Positions 25,417 to 36,000 of a stretch of 64,000 nt of DNA are shown here, one piece after another. The position numbers were made by a program, and so were the translations under genes. Every line of letters starts with the position of its first letter. Within the stretch, counting starts at the first letter, position 1. This DNA comes from Paenibacillus glucanolyticus NBRC 15330 (GTDB taxonomy: Bacteria > Bacillota > Bacilli > Paenibacillales > Paenibacillaceae). The notes below the pieces were generated by a model. The model had not been told where the DNA came from, ran no database searches, and saw only the letters and a list, made by a program, of their open reading frames with translations. The stretch is taken from assembly GCF_004000885.1 (NCBI RefSeq), contig NZ_BIMC01000006.1:1-64000 (forward strand), written 5' to 3'.

Positions 25417-26147
25417 CTCACAGAGAAAATTCTATCCCGGTTTTAGAAATATTCGGGCCAACTGTTCAAGGGGAAGGCTTGGTAATCGGACAAAAAACGA
25501 TGTTTGTTCGGACGGCTGGCTGTGACTATTCCTGTTCATGGTGTGACTCCTCCTTTACATGGGATGGTTCTGCAAAGAATGAAATTAAACAATTATCTGC
25601 TCAAACGATTTACGATGAATTGAATTCTCTTGGTGGAACTACGTTCGAGCATGTAACAATTTCTGGCGGTAATCCAGCACTTATAAAGAATATTGGATAT
25701 TTGGTCGATTTGCTTCATGATAAGGGGATTCGAGTTGGGTTAGAAACACAAGGAAGCAGATGGCAAGATTGGATGGCGGATATTGACGACTTGACGGTTT
25801 CCCCAAAACCACCAAGTTCAGGAATGATAACCGATTGGGATAGATTAGATGGGGTTATCAAGAACTTGAATAATAGTCCGAATGAAATATGTATTAAAGT
25901 AGTCATTTTTGATGAAGATGATCTTCAGTATGCTATAAAAGTTCATAAGCGCTATCCTCACATGAGACTGGTTTTGCAGGTCGGAAATAGCGATGTAACG
26001 ACAGTTGATAGAGAAAGTTTGGTATTTGCTTTATTAGAGAAATACGAGTGGTTGATTAATCAAGTCATGGTATCAACGGAGTTGAAACAGGTTAAAGTTC
26101 TCCCGCAGTTACACACTTTGTTGTGGGGGAATAAGCGTGGGGTTTGA
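25413..26147 (+). CDS. queE: 7-carboxy-7-deazaguanine synthase QueE
   Basis: This is a radical SAM enzyme of about 244 aa. IFGPTVQGEGLVIGQKTMFVR is shown here as GPTVQGEG, followed by CDYSCSWCD with the three cluster Cys residues (about residues 37-44). VTISGGNPAL and GLETQGSRW are also typical. It converts CPH4 to CDG. Start choice: TTG 25413 (overlapping the queD stop as TTGA, GGGAG 11 bases before) or in-frame GTG 25401, with only a weak site for each. The order queC-queD-queE gives preQ0 from the GTP cyclohydrolase product; no folE is in the window. Confidence 0.9.
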   Translation: MTHRENSIPVLEIFGPTVQGEGLVIGQKTMFVRTAGCDYSCSWCDSSFTWDGSAKNEIKQLSAQTIYDELNSLGGTTFEHVTISGGNPALIKNIGYLVDLLHDKGIRVGLETQGSRWQDWMADIDDLTVSPKPPSSGMITDWDRLDGVIKNLNNSPNEICIKVVIFDEDDLQYAIKVHKRYPHMRLVLQVGNSDVTTVDRESLVFALLEKYEWLINQVMVSTELKQVKVLPQLHTLLWGNKRGV

Positions 26148-26277
26148 AGTAATTTGTTTGGAGAAGACGTGGTCTCCTAGGGAAGTAATTCAAAAGAAGT
26201 TTCATCCGTATTTTTACAATACAGAGATTGACAATCATTTGGTATTTGGTATGATTATACTAACAATAAGGGCGTAG
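26137..26277 (+). CDS. possible 46-aa small protein
   Basis: GTG 26137 has GGGGGA 7 bases upstream and overlaps the queE end. The frame runs 46 codons to TAG 26275: it begins MGFEVICLEKTWSPREVIQK and ends with a hydrophobic stretch FGMIILTIRA. It is not recognised. The promoter of dpdE lies inside its 3' end. It may be a real short protein, a truncated gene left by rearrangement, or chance. Confidence 0.35.
   Translation: MGFEVICLEKTWSPREVIQKKFHPYFYNTEIDNHLVFGMIILTIRA
26228..26255 (+). promoter_or_regulatory. strong sigma-A promoter of dpdE operon
   Basis: TTGACA (26228-26233), a 16-bp spacer and TATGAT (26250-26255) preceded by TG (extended -10). The expected transcript start is about 26262, leaving a leader of about 138 nt before dpdE. 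Confidence 0.75.
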
Positions 26278-26317
26278 TGGCACTTGAAATATATTAAACT
26301 ATAATTTGGACTTAGAG

Positions 26318-26347
26318 AGACCCTACTTTTGTAGGGTCTTATTTTTT
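26318..26347 (+). terminator. intrinsic terminator inside the dpdE leader
   Basis: agaccctac (26318-26326) pairs with gtagggtct (26331-26339), followed by TATTTTTTT. It lies downstream of the only good promoter and upstream of the dpdE ribosome binding site, so it works either as end of the que operon or as an attenuator for dpdE-dpdD. Confidence 0.85.
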
Positions 26348-26399
26348 TAATCAGATCGTCAGTACTTACTAGAGTTCAATTTCTACTTGGAGGAGTTCA

Positions 26400-29300
26400 A
26401 TGTCTAGAATCTATGTAGGTTCATTTGTTACAGTCACTTCTAACTCAATGGGAATTGGAAGTTTATCAACCATCTCAGCAGACAAGAAAACAGTTGAGGT
26501 AACTTATTTTCATTCAATTAATAAACAAACGAGTGACTGGTTCTCTATACTTGATATTAAATCGGTAGTATTGGAACACCAGTCGAGATGTTACTACTAT
26601 GATGTGGAAAAAGACGAGTGGAAGATGGGAAGGGCTCTTCGCAAACTTGATGACGAGTATGAAGTAGATTTTCCAGATACATATTCTCGTTATATTTCTC
26701 AAAAGGATCTTTTTGTCCGATGTGCTGATTCTACTACTAATCCTATGGAAGTGTTGTCAATTCTAGGGCAGGAGACATCTTTTTTTTATCAGAGACGCAA
26801 TTCATTTTTACAGATGCTAATAGAACAGCGAGCAGTAGCTGGCGGAATGACGGGACTGATCTCCTCGGGCATTGAAATACTTCCTCATCAAGTTGAGGTG
26901 ATTCGACGCGTCTTAGAGGATCCTGTTCCTCGATACTTACTTGCAGATGAGGTCGGAATGGGCAAAACTATCGAAGCAGGAGTAATTCTTCGTCAGAAGC
27001 TATTGGATCATCCAAATCATCAAGCAATCATTTTGGCTCCTAAATATTTGTTAACTCAGTGGGAAGAAGAATTAACACAGCGTTGTTTAATTGATCAATT
27101 CCCTGAGCGAATTCATTTTGCTGGGCTAGAATCTATTGATAATAAATACAACAACATACCAGACATTATTATTGTAGACGAGGCACATGAACTAGCAAGA
27201 ATGGCCTTCTCTAAGGACCCTGTTGAACAAAAACAATATGACATTTTAAAGAGTATATGTCATAGTGCCAAAACATTGCTTTTGTTATCTGCTACTCCAG
27301 TGCTAAACAATGAATGGGAGTTCTTGTCTATGCTGCATATTTTGGCTCCTGAGCAACACCGCTTAGAGGACATTGATGCTTTTAGGTATAAGCTAGATAA
27401 GCGACAAGAGGTAGGTAAAAGTCTCTTGTCATTCCGAGAGGAGACGAAACCGTTCTTAATCCAGCGACGAATTGGAAATTTCCGAATTCTCTTTAGTGAA
27501 GATAAATTACTACTGTCATTATTAGACGAATTGGAAATTAATTTGGATTCAAAGTATGAAGAAAAAAGGAAGGAATTGATACGCCGGATACGGATACATA
27601 TATCAGAAACCTATCGCTTACATCGTCGGATGCTTCGTAATCGAAGGGATAATGCTACATCCTTGTTTCAACATCACAGGGGAGAGCTATCGGTTATGGA
27701 AGAGTGGGATCTGGATGAGAGAACGGAAGAACTTCATCTTATTTTGGATGATTATCGTATAGAATCGTGGGCAGCAGAGAGGGAGGTATGGGAGGATGAA
27801 AGTGCAGTCACTTCCCCTCGGCTTAGTATTTGGAGGTCTTTTCTTGAAGCAGTATGCACCGATGAAAATTTGCTTCGTGATCTAGTTAAAATTCGTAAAG
27901 AACAAAAACTGATAGAAGATATGTCTGAAATCTTCAGTAAAATTAATTTGCAGTATATTGTTGAGACTCCGCATTTTGAGGGAGAATCAGAAATGTTGGA
28001 TCGCCTATTGAGAGTATTTGCTTACCCTAGTGAAATGGGGGATAAAAATCAATTACTAGCGACAATGATTCAACATACTCAAACACGGGCACAACAAAAA
28101 AAAATGTCCCCTCAAAAAATTATAGTATTCACTCAACATACTCGTGTCTGTAAGCAGGTTACTCAGTTTCTGAAAGAAACGTTTGGTGATGAGGCAGTAG
28201 GCGGATATTATATGGGATTGAATAGAGAGCAAATTGAGTTAGTTACAACTAATTTTCGTGATAATAGCGAGTGTCAGATACTCGTATGTGATAAAACTGG
28301 TGAAATAGGTCGTAATTTTCAGTTTGCAGATGAAATGATTCATTATGACCTGCCGTTTGCTCCAAATCAACTGGAACAGCGAATTGGACGACTTGATCGT
28401 ATAGGTCGTAATAAGCCATTTCGAATATCAGTTCTAACTGGCCCAGATGCAGAGGTCAATTATCAGTGGGGATGGCATCAATTTTTGAAAGAAGGCCTAA
28501 ATATTTATAACGATTCAATATCATCTTTGCAATTTTTCATTGATGCTATCCTACCCGACGTTTTACGCGATCTTTATATTGATGGGTTACCAGGGTTAGA
28601 AAAAAGCATAGAGGGAATGAGGGTTAAAATTCATGATGAGAAAGTGCGGATTGCTGAACAACAGATTATTGATGAAATCGATGCTCATGAGCAACAGGCA
28701 AATGGTTTCTTTGATCAGTTAGTTCTTCACGAAAGCAACCCAGAGAGAATACAGCAATCACTTGAGCCTTGGGTATGTGAAGCTATGAGATTTAAAAAAA
28801 TTGAAAAAGAAGGCCGAATTATCTACAAGCCCGCTTTTGGCACGCTTTTACCTACGCAACACTTGGTTGCTCTTAACGAGCAGATGGAAAGACCAGGTTG
28901 CTTTGATCGCGAAATTGTGATTAAAAACAACAACTACAAATTGTTTCGTCTTGGTGATCCATTCTTTGATATTCTTAGTGAATATTTACGTAAGGATGAT
29001 CGAGGTCAAACTTATGCATTTTGGAGAAAAGTAAAGTCTTGGACACAAGATACAGATTGGTTAGGATTTCGCCTCCATTACATTGTAGAGGGGGATCTTA
29101 AACCGTTATTAAATCTATTGGAGGTAAGGGGTCTCCAAGTGGATTCAAAAGTATATCAACGACTATTGGATAAGTTCTTCGAGCCTACTTATGTCGAAGT
29201 TATACTTGATTATCAAGGCAATAGAGTAGATGACGAACTTGAATACTTGCTGGCTAGGCCCTATTGTGATGTGGAAGACGGTGGAACGGATACGAGTATA

Positions 29301-29660
29301 ATAAAAGATAGATTAAAAGTAATACGTGACATTTTTACAACAAAGCAATGGCAAAAAGTATGTGATTTGATTTCATCCCAGTCACGCCAATATTTAAATG
29401 AGGATCCTAAGTTTATTGAAAAATGCAGAACAAAAGCAGAAGTTGCAATCAACCATTTCAATTATTTAAAAGTTCAAGTGGAGATGAGAAAACTTTTCGA
29501 AGGTGATTCGGTAACATATGATGTATTTGACGAGGAGCAGTATGAGGCTCTAGTCCAGGGTATAAAGCAACCCAAAGTTCAGTTGGATTCGGCAGGATTT
29601 ATAATTTTATCAGGAAGGGACTTGTTGAAGTCAGTGCGAAGAGGAGGAACCACATTTTGA
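26400..29660 (+). CDS. dpdE: DpdE: SNF2-type helicase
   Basis: This 1086-aa SNF2/RapA-like helicase has an N-terminal part (1-150) with small beta domains, then LADEVGMGKTIEAG (Walker A, about residues 181-195). Walker B is VDEAHEL (about 259-265) and LSATPVLNNEWEF is motif III (about 296). The second lobe has IVFTQHT and QRIGRLDRIGR (about 659-670). The C-terminal 350 residues are helical. In Salmonella dpdE is needed for restriction of unmodified DNA. Start ATG 26400 has GGAGGA 6 bases upstream. The stop overlaps the TTG start of dpdF. Confidence 0.82.
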   Translation: MSRIYVGSFVTVTSNSMGIGSLSTISADKKTVEVTYFHSINKQTSDWFSILDIKSVVLEHQSRCYYYDVEKDEWKMGRALRKLDDEYEVDFPDTYSRYISQKDLFVRCADSTTNPMEVLSILGQETSFFYQRRNSFLQMLIEQRAVAGGMTGLISSGIEILPHQVEVIRRVLEDPVPRYLLADEVGMGKTIEAGVILRQKLLDHPNHQAIILAPKYLLTQWEEELTQRCLIDQFPERIHFAGLESIDNKYNNIPDIIIVDEAHELARMAFSKDPVEQKQYDILKSICHSAKTLLLLSATPVLNNEWEFLSMLHILAPEQHRLEDIDAFRYKLDKRQEVGKSLLSFREETKPFLIQRRIGNFRILFSEDKLLLSLLDELEINLDSKYEEKRKELIRRIRIHISETYRLHRRMLRNRRDNATSLFQHHRGELSVMEEWDLDERTEELHLILDDYRIESWAAEREVWEDESAVTSPRLSIWRSFLEAVCTDENLLRDLVKIRKEQKLIEDMSEIFSKINLQYIVETPHFEGESEMLDRLLRVFAYPSEMGDKNQLLATMIQHTQTRAQQKKMSPQKIIVFTQHTRVCKQVTQFLKETFGDEAVGGYYMGLNREQIELVTTNFRDNSECQILVCDKTGEIGRNFQFADEMIHYDLPFAPNQLEQRIGRLDRIGRNKPFRISVLTGPDAEVNYQWGWHQFLKEGLNIYNDSISSLQFFIDAILPDVLRDLYIDGLPGLEKSIEGMRVKIHDEKVRIAEQQIIDEIDAHEQQANGFFDQLVLHESNPERIQQSLEPWVCEAMRFKKIEKEGRIIYKPAFGTLLPTQHLVALNEQMERPGCFDREIVIKNNNYKLFRLGDPFFDILSEYLRKDDRGQTYAFWRKVKSWTQDTDWLGFRLHYIVEGDLKPLLNLLEVRGLQVDSKVYQRLLDKFFEPTYVEVILDYQGNRVDDELEYLLARPYCDVEDGGTDTSIIKDRLKVIRDIFTTKQWQKVCDLISSQSRQYLNEDPKFIEKCRTKAEVAINHFNYLKVQVEMRKLFEGDSVTYDVFDEEQYEALVQGIKQPKVQLDSAGFIILSGRDLLKSVRRGGTTF

Positions 29661-32173
29661 ATGAATTTGATGAATTGCAGGAATGGATTCTAAATGAAAA
29701 CTTAATCTTTAAACCAAGCAATCCTTTTATTGGTAGATTTGTTGAAGCAATTCAGAGTGGTGCCATTGGGATGGATTTAGCAGCACTGATTCGGGGCGTT
29801 TTACGTTATGAATCTGAAAGAAGTGGAGGGGAACGCATATTTCTGCGTGTCCCTCGCAGAGCCAATTGGCCAAATGAATTAATGTATAAATTAGTTGGAA
29901 TAGTTATATTGGATGAAGTTCGGGATTCGTATTTATTGTGTGCTGAGACTTGGTTGCCTAATTGGCTCCCACAGGCCGATAAAGAAGGTCCTGAAAGACC
30001 ACTTTTTGCATTGAAACCACGTAATCAAATGAAGGAAGTAGAAGGAGATCCATTTTTAAAGGAAGTAAATAGACTGAATTACAGATGTAATGCACAGCGT
30101 GCTGCAGTGCGCACTGTGCTTACTTCACCTCAAGATGCAACAATATTATTAAACCTTCCTACTGGAACTGGAAAAAGTTTGTGTGGACAATTGCCAGCGC
30201 TCCTGTTCTCAAGACAAGAAGGCGTTACGGTCGTCGTAGTTCCAACCGTTGCACTAGCTTTGGATCAGGAACGTGCATTAATGCCACTGATTAATCGGCC
30301 ATCTGCATATTTTTCCAGTAGTTCACGTCAAAGAGAAAATAAAGAAATTCAAGAATCGATAATGAATGGAACGCAGCGTATCGTATTTGCCTCTCCAGAA
30401 AGTGTTCTTGAATCTTTAGATTATTCGTTGCAGATTGCTGCTGAGCGTGGTTATTTCAAGATGTTAGTCATTGATGAAGCGCATATTGTTTCTGGCTGGG
30501 GTGAGGGGTTTCGTCCTGCTTTTCAAGAACTTGCAGGATGGCGTAAAATGATGTTGCGTCATTCAGTTACTCCATTCCGTACGTTACTACTTTCTGCAAC
30601 TGTGACCGAAGATTGTTTGGAAACATTACAAATTCTATTCGGTAGTCCGGTACAACTTAAGATGTTCTCATCGGTAACTCTTCGACCAGAACCGGCTTAT
30701 TGGATGAGAAAGTGTTCAAGCAGAACGGAGAAAATTAATAAGATGTTGGAGGCAATCCGAAGTCTACCACGTCCTCTTATCGTTTATACCACCGAAGTTA
30801 AGGATGCCGAAGAAATATACTCAGCAATTCTGGCGGATGGGTACAAACGAATTCGTGTTTTTCATGGAAATACGGGACAAGATGATAGAGAAGCAATTAT
30901 TCAATTATGGAGCAAAAGGCAGTTGGATATTATTGTTGCTACATCAGCGTTTGGACTTGGTGTTGACCAAGCGGAAGTTCGTGCCGTCATCCATGTCTGT
31001 ATTCCTGAAAGCATAGACCGTTTTTATCAAGAGGTAGGTCGTGGTGGGCGAGATGGGAAGGCATGCCTTTCTCTTCTTATTTATGATGAAGAAGATGTTA
31101 GTCGCGGAAGAAGAATGAGTGCTGCTCAACTGATTGGAGTAGAAAAAGGGCGTCTTCGTTGGGACCGGATGTTTGCACGAAAACAGCAACTTCCAGGGCA
31201 AATAGATACTTTTCTATTCCCGATTGGTAAGCGCTCTAAAAGAATTAATGGTAGAAATGATTATAATGAACAGTGGAACCTACGTATTCTAACAATGATG
31301 TCGCGTATGGGGATAATTGAATTTGATTGGGGAGTAAGGGGACAGATTTCAGATTCAAATGATAATATTACACGAGTTGTACGGATTCTAAAACACCATC
31401 ATCAAGAAGAAAGTTTCTGGAATGAGGTGGAGAAATATAGGAGGTCGAGCAGGGGGAATGATAGAGAAGAGTTCGATCTTATTAATAGGTTACTGAAAGG
31501 TGAAGAATGTGTTTCTGATGTGTTGAAAGATCTCTATTCTATTAACGATCATTCTGAAGGAATATACACAAAAAATTCTGTTGTTGCTGTACCAGCTTGT
31601 GGAGGATGTCCAGCATGTCGAAGAACGAACAAACTTCCTAGAGGAGTTCCTGGCACATCGTACCCCCTTCAATGGCCTGCTGAAAATACTACAACAGAAT
31701 TACTTGAAAAGTACTTAGATCCTGTCCGACATCAGTTGTTATTGTTTAGGGAAGCAAAAGGAAGTATGCAAAATGCTTACAGTAGGCGAGAAAAACAAAA
31801 TATGTTTAGGACAATTCAATGGTTTCTACATCAAGGAATCCGGCATATTGTTGCAGATTCAAAATGGATTCAATGGATAAAGGAACATGAAGCATTGTCA
31901 CAACGACATATATTCTTTACATCTTCTTTAGGTGAACATTCACGTCGTGCACGTGTAAAGTGGCAAATACCTACATTGGTTATTAATGAACAACCAGAAG
32001 ATTCAGTAAATGTTTTTCGTTGGATGGAGCATCCAACTACCAAAGAAAATCCTGTTATCTTTATAGTTTCTAGTACAATGGCGAATCCAATACGTCCTGA
32101 AACGTTGTTGCAGAATACCTCGAATATACGATTTTATCAGTATGAAGTTTTTAAGCAGGAGGTCGGAATATGA
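29657..32173 (+). CDS. dpdF: DpdF: RecQ-like DEAH helicase
   Basis: This 838-aa superfamily 2 helicase has LPTGTGKSLCGQLPALL (Walker A, about residues 166-175), DEAHIVSGWGEGFRP (about 272), LLLSATV, and ATSAFGLGVDQAEV followed by YQEVGRGGRDGK (about 457-468). This is the RecQ-type core. CGGCPACRR (about 648) may bind zinc. Start is TTG 29657, overlapping the dpdE stop as TTGA, with GGAGG 9 bases upstream; no ATG is available in frame. It is coupled to dpdG by an ATGA overlap. Confidence 0.82.
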   Translation: MNEFDELQEWILNENLIFKPSNPFIGRFVEAIQSGAIGMDLAALIRGVLRYESERSGGERIFLRVPRRANWPNELMYKLVGIVILDEVRDSYLLCAETWLPNWLPQADKEGPERPLFALKPRNQMKEVEGDPFLKEVNRLNYRCNAQRAAVRTVLTSPQDATILLNLPTGTGKSLCGQLPALLFSRQEGVTVVVVPTVALALDQERALMPLINRPSAYFSSSSRQRENKEIQESIMNGTQRIVFASPESVLESLDYSLQIAAERGYFKMLVIDEAHIVSGWGEGFRPAFQELAGWRKMMLRHSVTPFRTLLLSATVTEDCLETLQILFGSPVQLKMFSSVTLRPEPAYWMRKCSSRTEKINKMLEAIRSLPRPLIVYTTEVKDAEEIYSAILADGYKRIRVFHGNTGQDDREAIIQLWSKRQLDIIVATSAFGLGVDQAEVRAVIHVCIPESIDRFYQEVGRGGRDGKACLSLLIYDEEDVSRGRRMSAAQLIGVEKGRLRWDRMFARKQQLPGQIDTFLFPIGKRSKRINGRNDYNEQWNLRILTMMSRMGIIEFDWGVRGQISDSNDNITRVVRILKHHHQEESFWNEVEKYRRSSRGNDREEFDLINRLLKGEECVSDVLKDLYSINDHSEGIYTKNSVVAVPACGGCPACRRTNKLPRGVPGTSYPLQWPAENTTTELLEKYLDPVRHQLLLFREAKGSMQNAYSRREKQNMFRTIQWFLHQGIRHIVADSKWIQWIKEHEALSQRHIFFTSSLGEHSRRARVKWQIPTLVINEQPEDSVNVFRWMEHPTTKENPVIFIVSSTMANPIRPETLLQNTSNIRFYQYEVFKQEVGI

Positions 32174-33024
32174 GTTTAATTAAAACACCAGAAGCTTCTC
32201 CAGCACGTATATATGCCATTTATGCACTGATGGCTCAAATGAATGGACAACGATTAGAGATTGATGCACTTAAGAAGATGATTATGCCATCTGTTTTTGC
32301 TTCTCAAAATCTGGAGCGTAGTGAAACGGATTTTATTGGGAAAACAATCCCTGAGATGATTTCATTTGGACTTATTCAGCAAGAGAATAACTTCTTGGAA
32401 ATAACCGATACAACGATTCCAAAGGGATCAATATCTTCCCAAATAGCTATGCTTCTGCCACATACCATTAGAAAAAGAGCATTAGTTCCAGAGGAAGGGC
32501 AAAATGATGATTTAGGAAGAATCATTGCATGGTACTTGTCACAGAACCCATATCGAGCACCTGGTAATTGGAAAGAAGTTGAAGAAGCACTATTAAAGCA
32601 ATTAAACGACAAAATGGAATGTTCTAGTGATGCTCGTTATGGTCAGTTTGAAGATTGGTCTCTGTATTTAGGTTTTACTACTCGTATATTGAAACAACTG
32701 ATACCAGACCCTACAAAAGTAATTAGATACTTTCTACCTGAACTATTTCATGACAGTCAAACTCATCTTATAGATACGATTGTTCATAGATTGGCAAAGT
32801 TATGCCCGGTATTTGAGCATGGTAGTTATCGGAGAAAAATGAATGACATATATGGAACAGAAGAACTGCTTCAGAATCACTTATCACAGTCAACCTCTTA
32901 TGCTTGGCTGAGGTTGCAGGACGAAGGCATTGTTGATTTGAAGATGAAATCGGATGCAGACGTTTACGTTTTAACGGCACAAGAGAAAAAATATCGTTAT
33001 TCTGAAATAACATGGAATGGATAG
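32170..33024 (+). CDS. dpdG: DpdG
   Basis: This 284-aa protein has an N-terminal helical, winged-helix-like half (ARIYAIYALMAQMNGQ) and a C-terminal half with DWSLYLGFTTRILKQL and LRLQDEGIVDLKM. No catalytic motif is visible. Assignment rests on its fixed place between dpdF and dpdH; in Salmonella dpdG is needed for the restriction phenotype. The start overlaps the dpdF stop (ATGA). The paralogue at 20252-21028 shares this layout. Confidence 0.72.
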   Translation: MSLIKTPEASPARIYAIYALMAQMNGQRLEIDALKKMIMPSVFASQNLERSETDFIGKTIPEMISFGLIQQENNFLEITDTTIPKGSISSQIAMLLPHTIRKRALVPEEGQNDDLGRIIAWYLSQNPYRAPGNWKEVEEALLKQLNDKMECSSDARYGQFEDWSLYLGFTTRILKQLIPDPTKVIRYFLPELFHDSQTHLIDTIVHRLAKLCPVFEHGSYRRKMNDIYGTEELLQNHLSQSTSYAWLRLQDEGIVDLKMKSDADVYVLTAQEKKYRYSEITWNG

Positions 33025-33035
33025 GAGGAAGAGAT

Positions 33036-36000
33036 TTGAAGCCATTGTTGTGTTGGCAGACAGAGCAAGTATATAAAGTTATGGATAAGGATGCGCTACA
33101 TGTTCAGCAGCACTTATTTCTTGCTACTCACCATCCAATTAAGATGTATAAACAGACGGCAAGCCCAAAAGTTCACGACAAAGGTGCATCTTACGATGAG
33201 ACAACTTTCTTAAATAACTTTACATCTGGAAAAGATCAAGTTTTTGTTCCCATTCTTGGAGAATCAGGAACAGGGAAATCACATCTTATTCGCTGGTTAC
33301 ATGCAAAGATAGATAAAAGAGGACGTAAGGTCCTGCTTATTCCAAGGTTAACAAACCTTAAAGAAATCATCCTTATGATATTGGAAGATCTCGAAGATCC
33401 ATTGTTTGAAGAATATCGGCAACGTGTCCGACATTCAGTAGGTAATATAACGTCCGAACAAGCAAAAGAAATATTACATAACAACATTACTCTTGCCATC
33501 GGTAAGAATGGTAACCATGTGGTTGAACGCTTAAGTGATGCTGAACTGTTTCTCATGGAAAATTTACCTCATCTATTCCGCGATCCAGCATTCATTCACG
33601 AGTGGTTTAAAGAAGATGGGATTATCCATCAGTTGGCGGAACATATTGTTGGTGGTAACGGAGGCCGCTTAAATGAACGTCGAGAATTCACTATTCAGGA
33701 TTTACCAATAAATCTGACATATATTAACCGTGCAAGCGAAGATGCTCAGTATGTTTATAGTGAACTTGTAGCAGATTATCAACTACAGCAAGAGGCAGTT
33801 GAATGGATCAATCGAAATTTGGATCAAGCGATTTCTACAATGCTTAGCTTGTCTAGTACCGATTTGGTAAAAATCATGAATCAGATACGTATTGAATTAG
33901 CAGCCAAAAATATTGAACTTATTTTACTCATAGAAGATTTCACTGTACTACAAGGCATTGATTATCAACTACTTGATGCGCTTATCTACACATCCGCTAA
34001 AAATAATGATACCAAAACATTAGAAGATGAAGAGGAAAAAGACAAACTATGTAATATGCGCGTTGCTCTTGGCTGTACAACTGGATATTTCCAAAGGTTT
34101 GAAGATACTGTCCTAACAAGAATCTCCTTTAGGGTGACGCTTGATGTTGGAGAAGATTTAGTGCCCCCAGAAGAGATAGAGAGATTTTCTGCTAAATATC
34201 TAAATGCTTTGCGTACTCCTGAGCAAGAAATTAGGCAGTGGGCTTTAGATAAAGAGAATACTAAACCGTTGAGGTCTGCATGTGAGGACTGTTCTTTTGT
34301 TGAATCATGTCACGAAGCATTCGGACAAACAGATGGGATTGGATTATATCCTTTTAACAAAAAGGCACTTCAAATAATGTACAAAAGAGGAACCTCAGAG
34401 GAGAATTTCAATCCTCGTCTCTTAATAGGAAAAGTATTGCGTTATATTTTAGAGAATTACGCAGAACCAATATGTGAAGGACAATTTCCATCACCGGCGT
34501 TGTTCGACCATTTTGGTGGCAAATCCATAAATCGACTTTCCGTAATAGCCCAAAAGGAAATAGAACGCCTTGATCCAGTTCATTATGACCGACGATTAGC
34601 TTTAATTGAATTGTGGACAGAAGAATACGATGTAGTTGATTTTCATCCTTTTATTCATGAAGCATTCAACCTTCCACCTTTACATGATCGAAGAGTTTTC
34701 TTGCAAGAGGCAGCAACTAGTCAACAAGCAAACGGAGAATTAGTTATTGATTATACGTCAAAAGATCAGTTTTCAATAAGAGAGCACTCTCCAGAGAATA
34801 AGCAAAATTTAAAAAATGAAATTGAGTCTACCTCAAGGTCGCTTGATGATGAATTACCGCAATCCTTGATGGAACGTATACAGATCCTAGATCAATGGGC
34901 TAACGGGGGTTCTTTAAGTCAAAGTCATTCACAATTTATGCGTGATATTTTGTTTGAGGCAGTTAATGATTATATTAACTGGGATTTTGAGCAAATAAAT
35001 CAGAAATGGTTCCAAGATAACGGCCTATGGTCAAAACGAAGTATAAATTTTGAATCTCAATCTACACAGCAAAAGCAAGCGTTAGGTCAAATTCGTTTGA
35101 ATTTACCATGTAGGGAAAATGAACGAAAAGATACAGCACTTACTCTTCAAGGGTTGATCTACCATCAATACTATAAGCACTGGGAATTTAACAAAGGATC
35201 TGAATTTTTACGTTACTCTGCCCGTTATCTTGAGCAATGGTGTTCCATGCTAATAAAGCAGATGCGTCAAATTCCTTTAAATAATGAAGCATTCGACCCT
35301 CTTCCACTGGCTTTAGATGTGCTTGCAATAACTGCCGCAATGGGGGGGGGAGTTAAGAATAATTCTCCTGAAGGCATAACTGAAGTTCTTTTTAACCCTA
35401 TCGCTTTACCAAGTGGCGTAAGGACATCAGAGTGGATTAAATTATTTGAATTATTACTCCTTCATAGAGAAGAAATAAAAAGTATAGCGCTAGCAAGGTT
35501 GTCTATCATTAAAGGTGAAACCAGAAATCGTGTGAGAATGGTGGATGCTTCAATAGTTTATAATCATGTTATGAATTTGAATTTGAGTAATTTAACCTTA
35601 CCTCCAGATGATAAGGTGGGTGCATTTGATAAATTAATTAAATGCTCGGATATGTTACGCATGCAAGTATGCCAGGTGATGGAGTCTGAGCATCAAGATA
35701 AATTGAAGTGGACGGAAAAAATGAAGGAGACCTTTGGGGATACGTTAGACGGAAAGGCAACTGCTATGCAAGTCAACGAAGCACTAAAAACTGCTGTTTC
35801 ATCTGCAACATTACGAGGAGATCAACATGAAATTCAGGCGGCTACTGCTACTCTAGAAGCTAGATCAATTAGTAACATAGTCCGAATTATTAGTGATAAT
35901 GAAAAAAAACATGGTTTAGAACTGGCAGTTTCTTTAGGTAAATTGGCTACAAAACATATAACAGATATTACGAATAGCTTAACAATAATAGAAAAATTTT

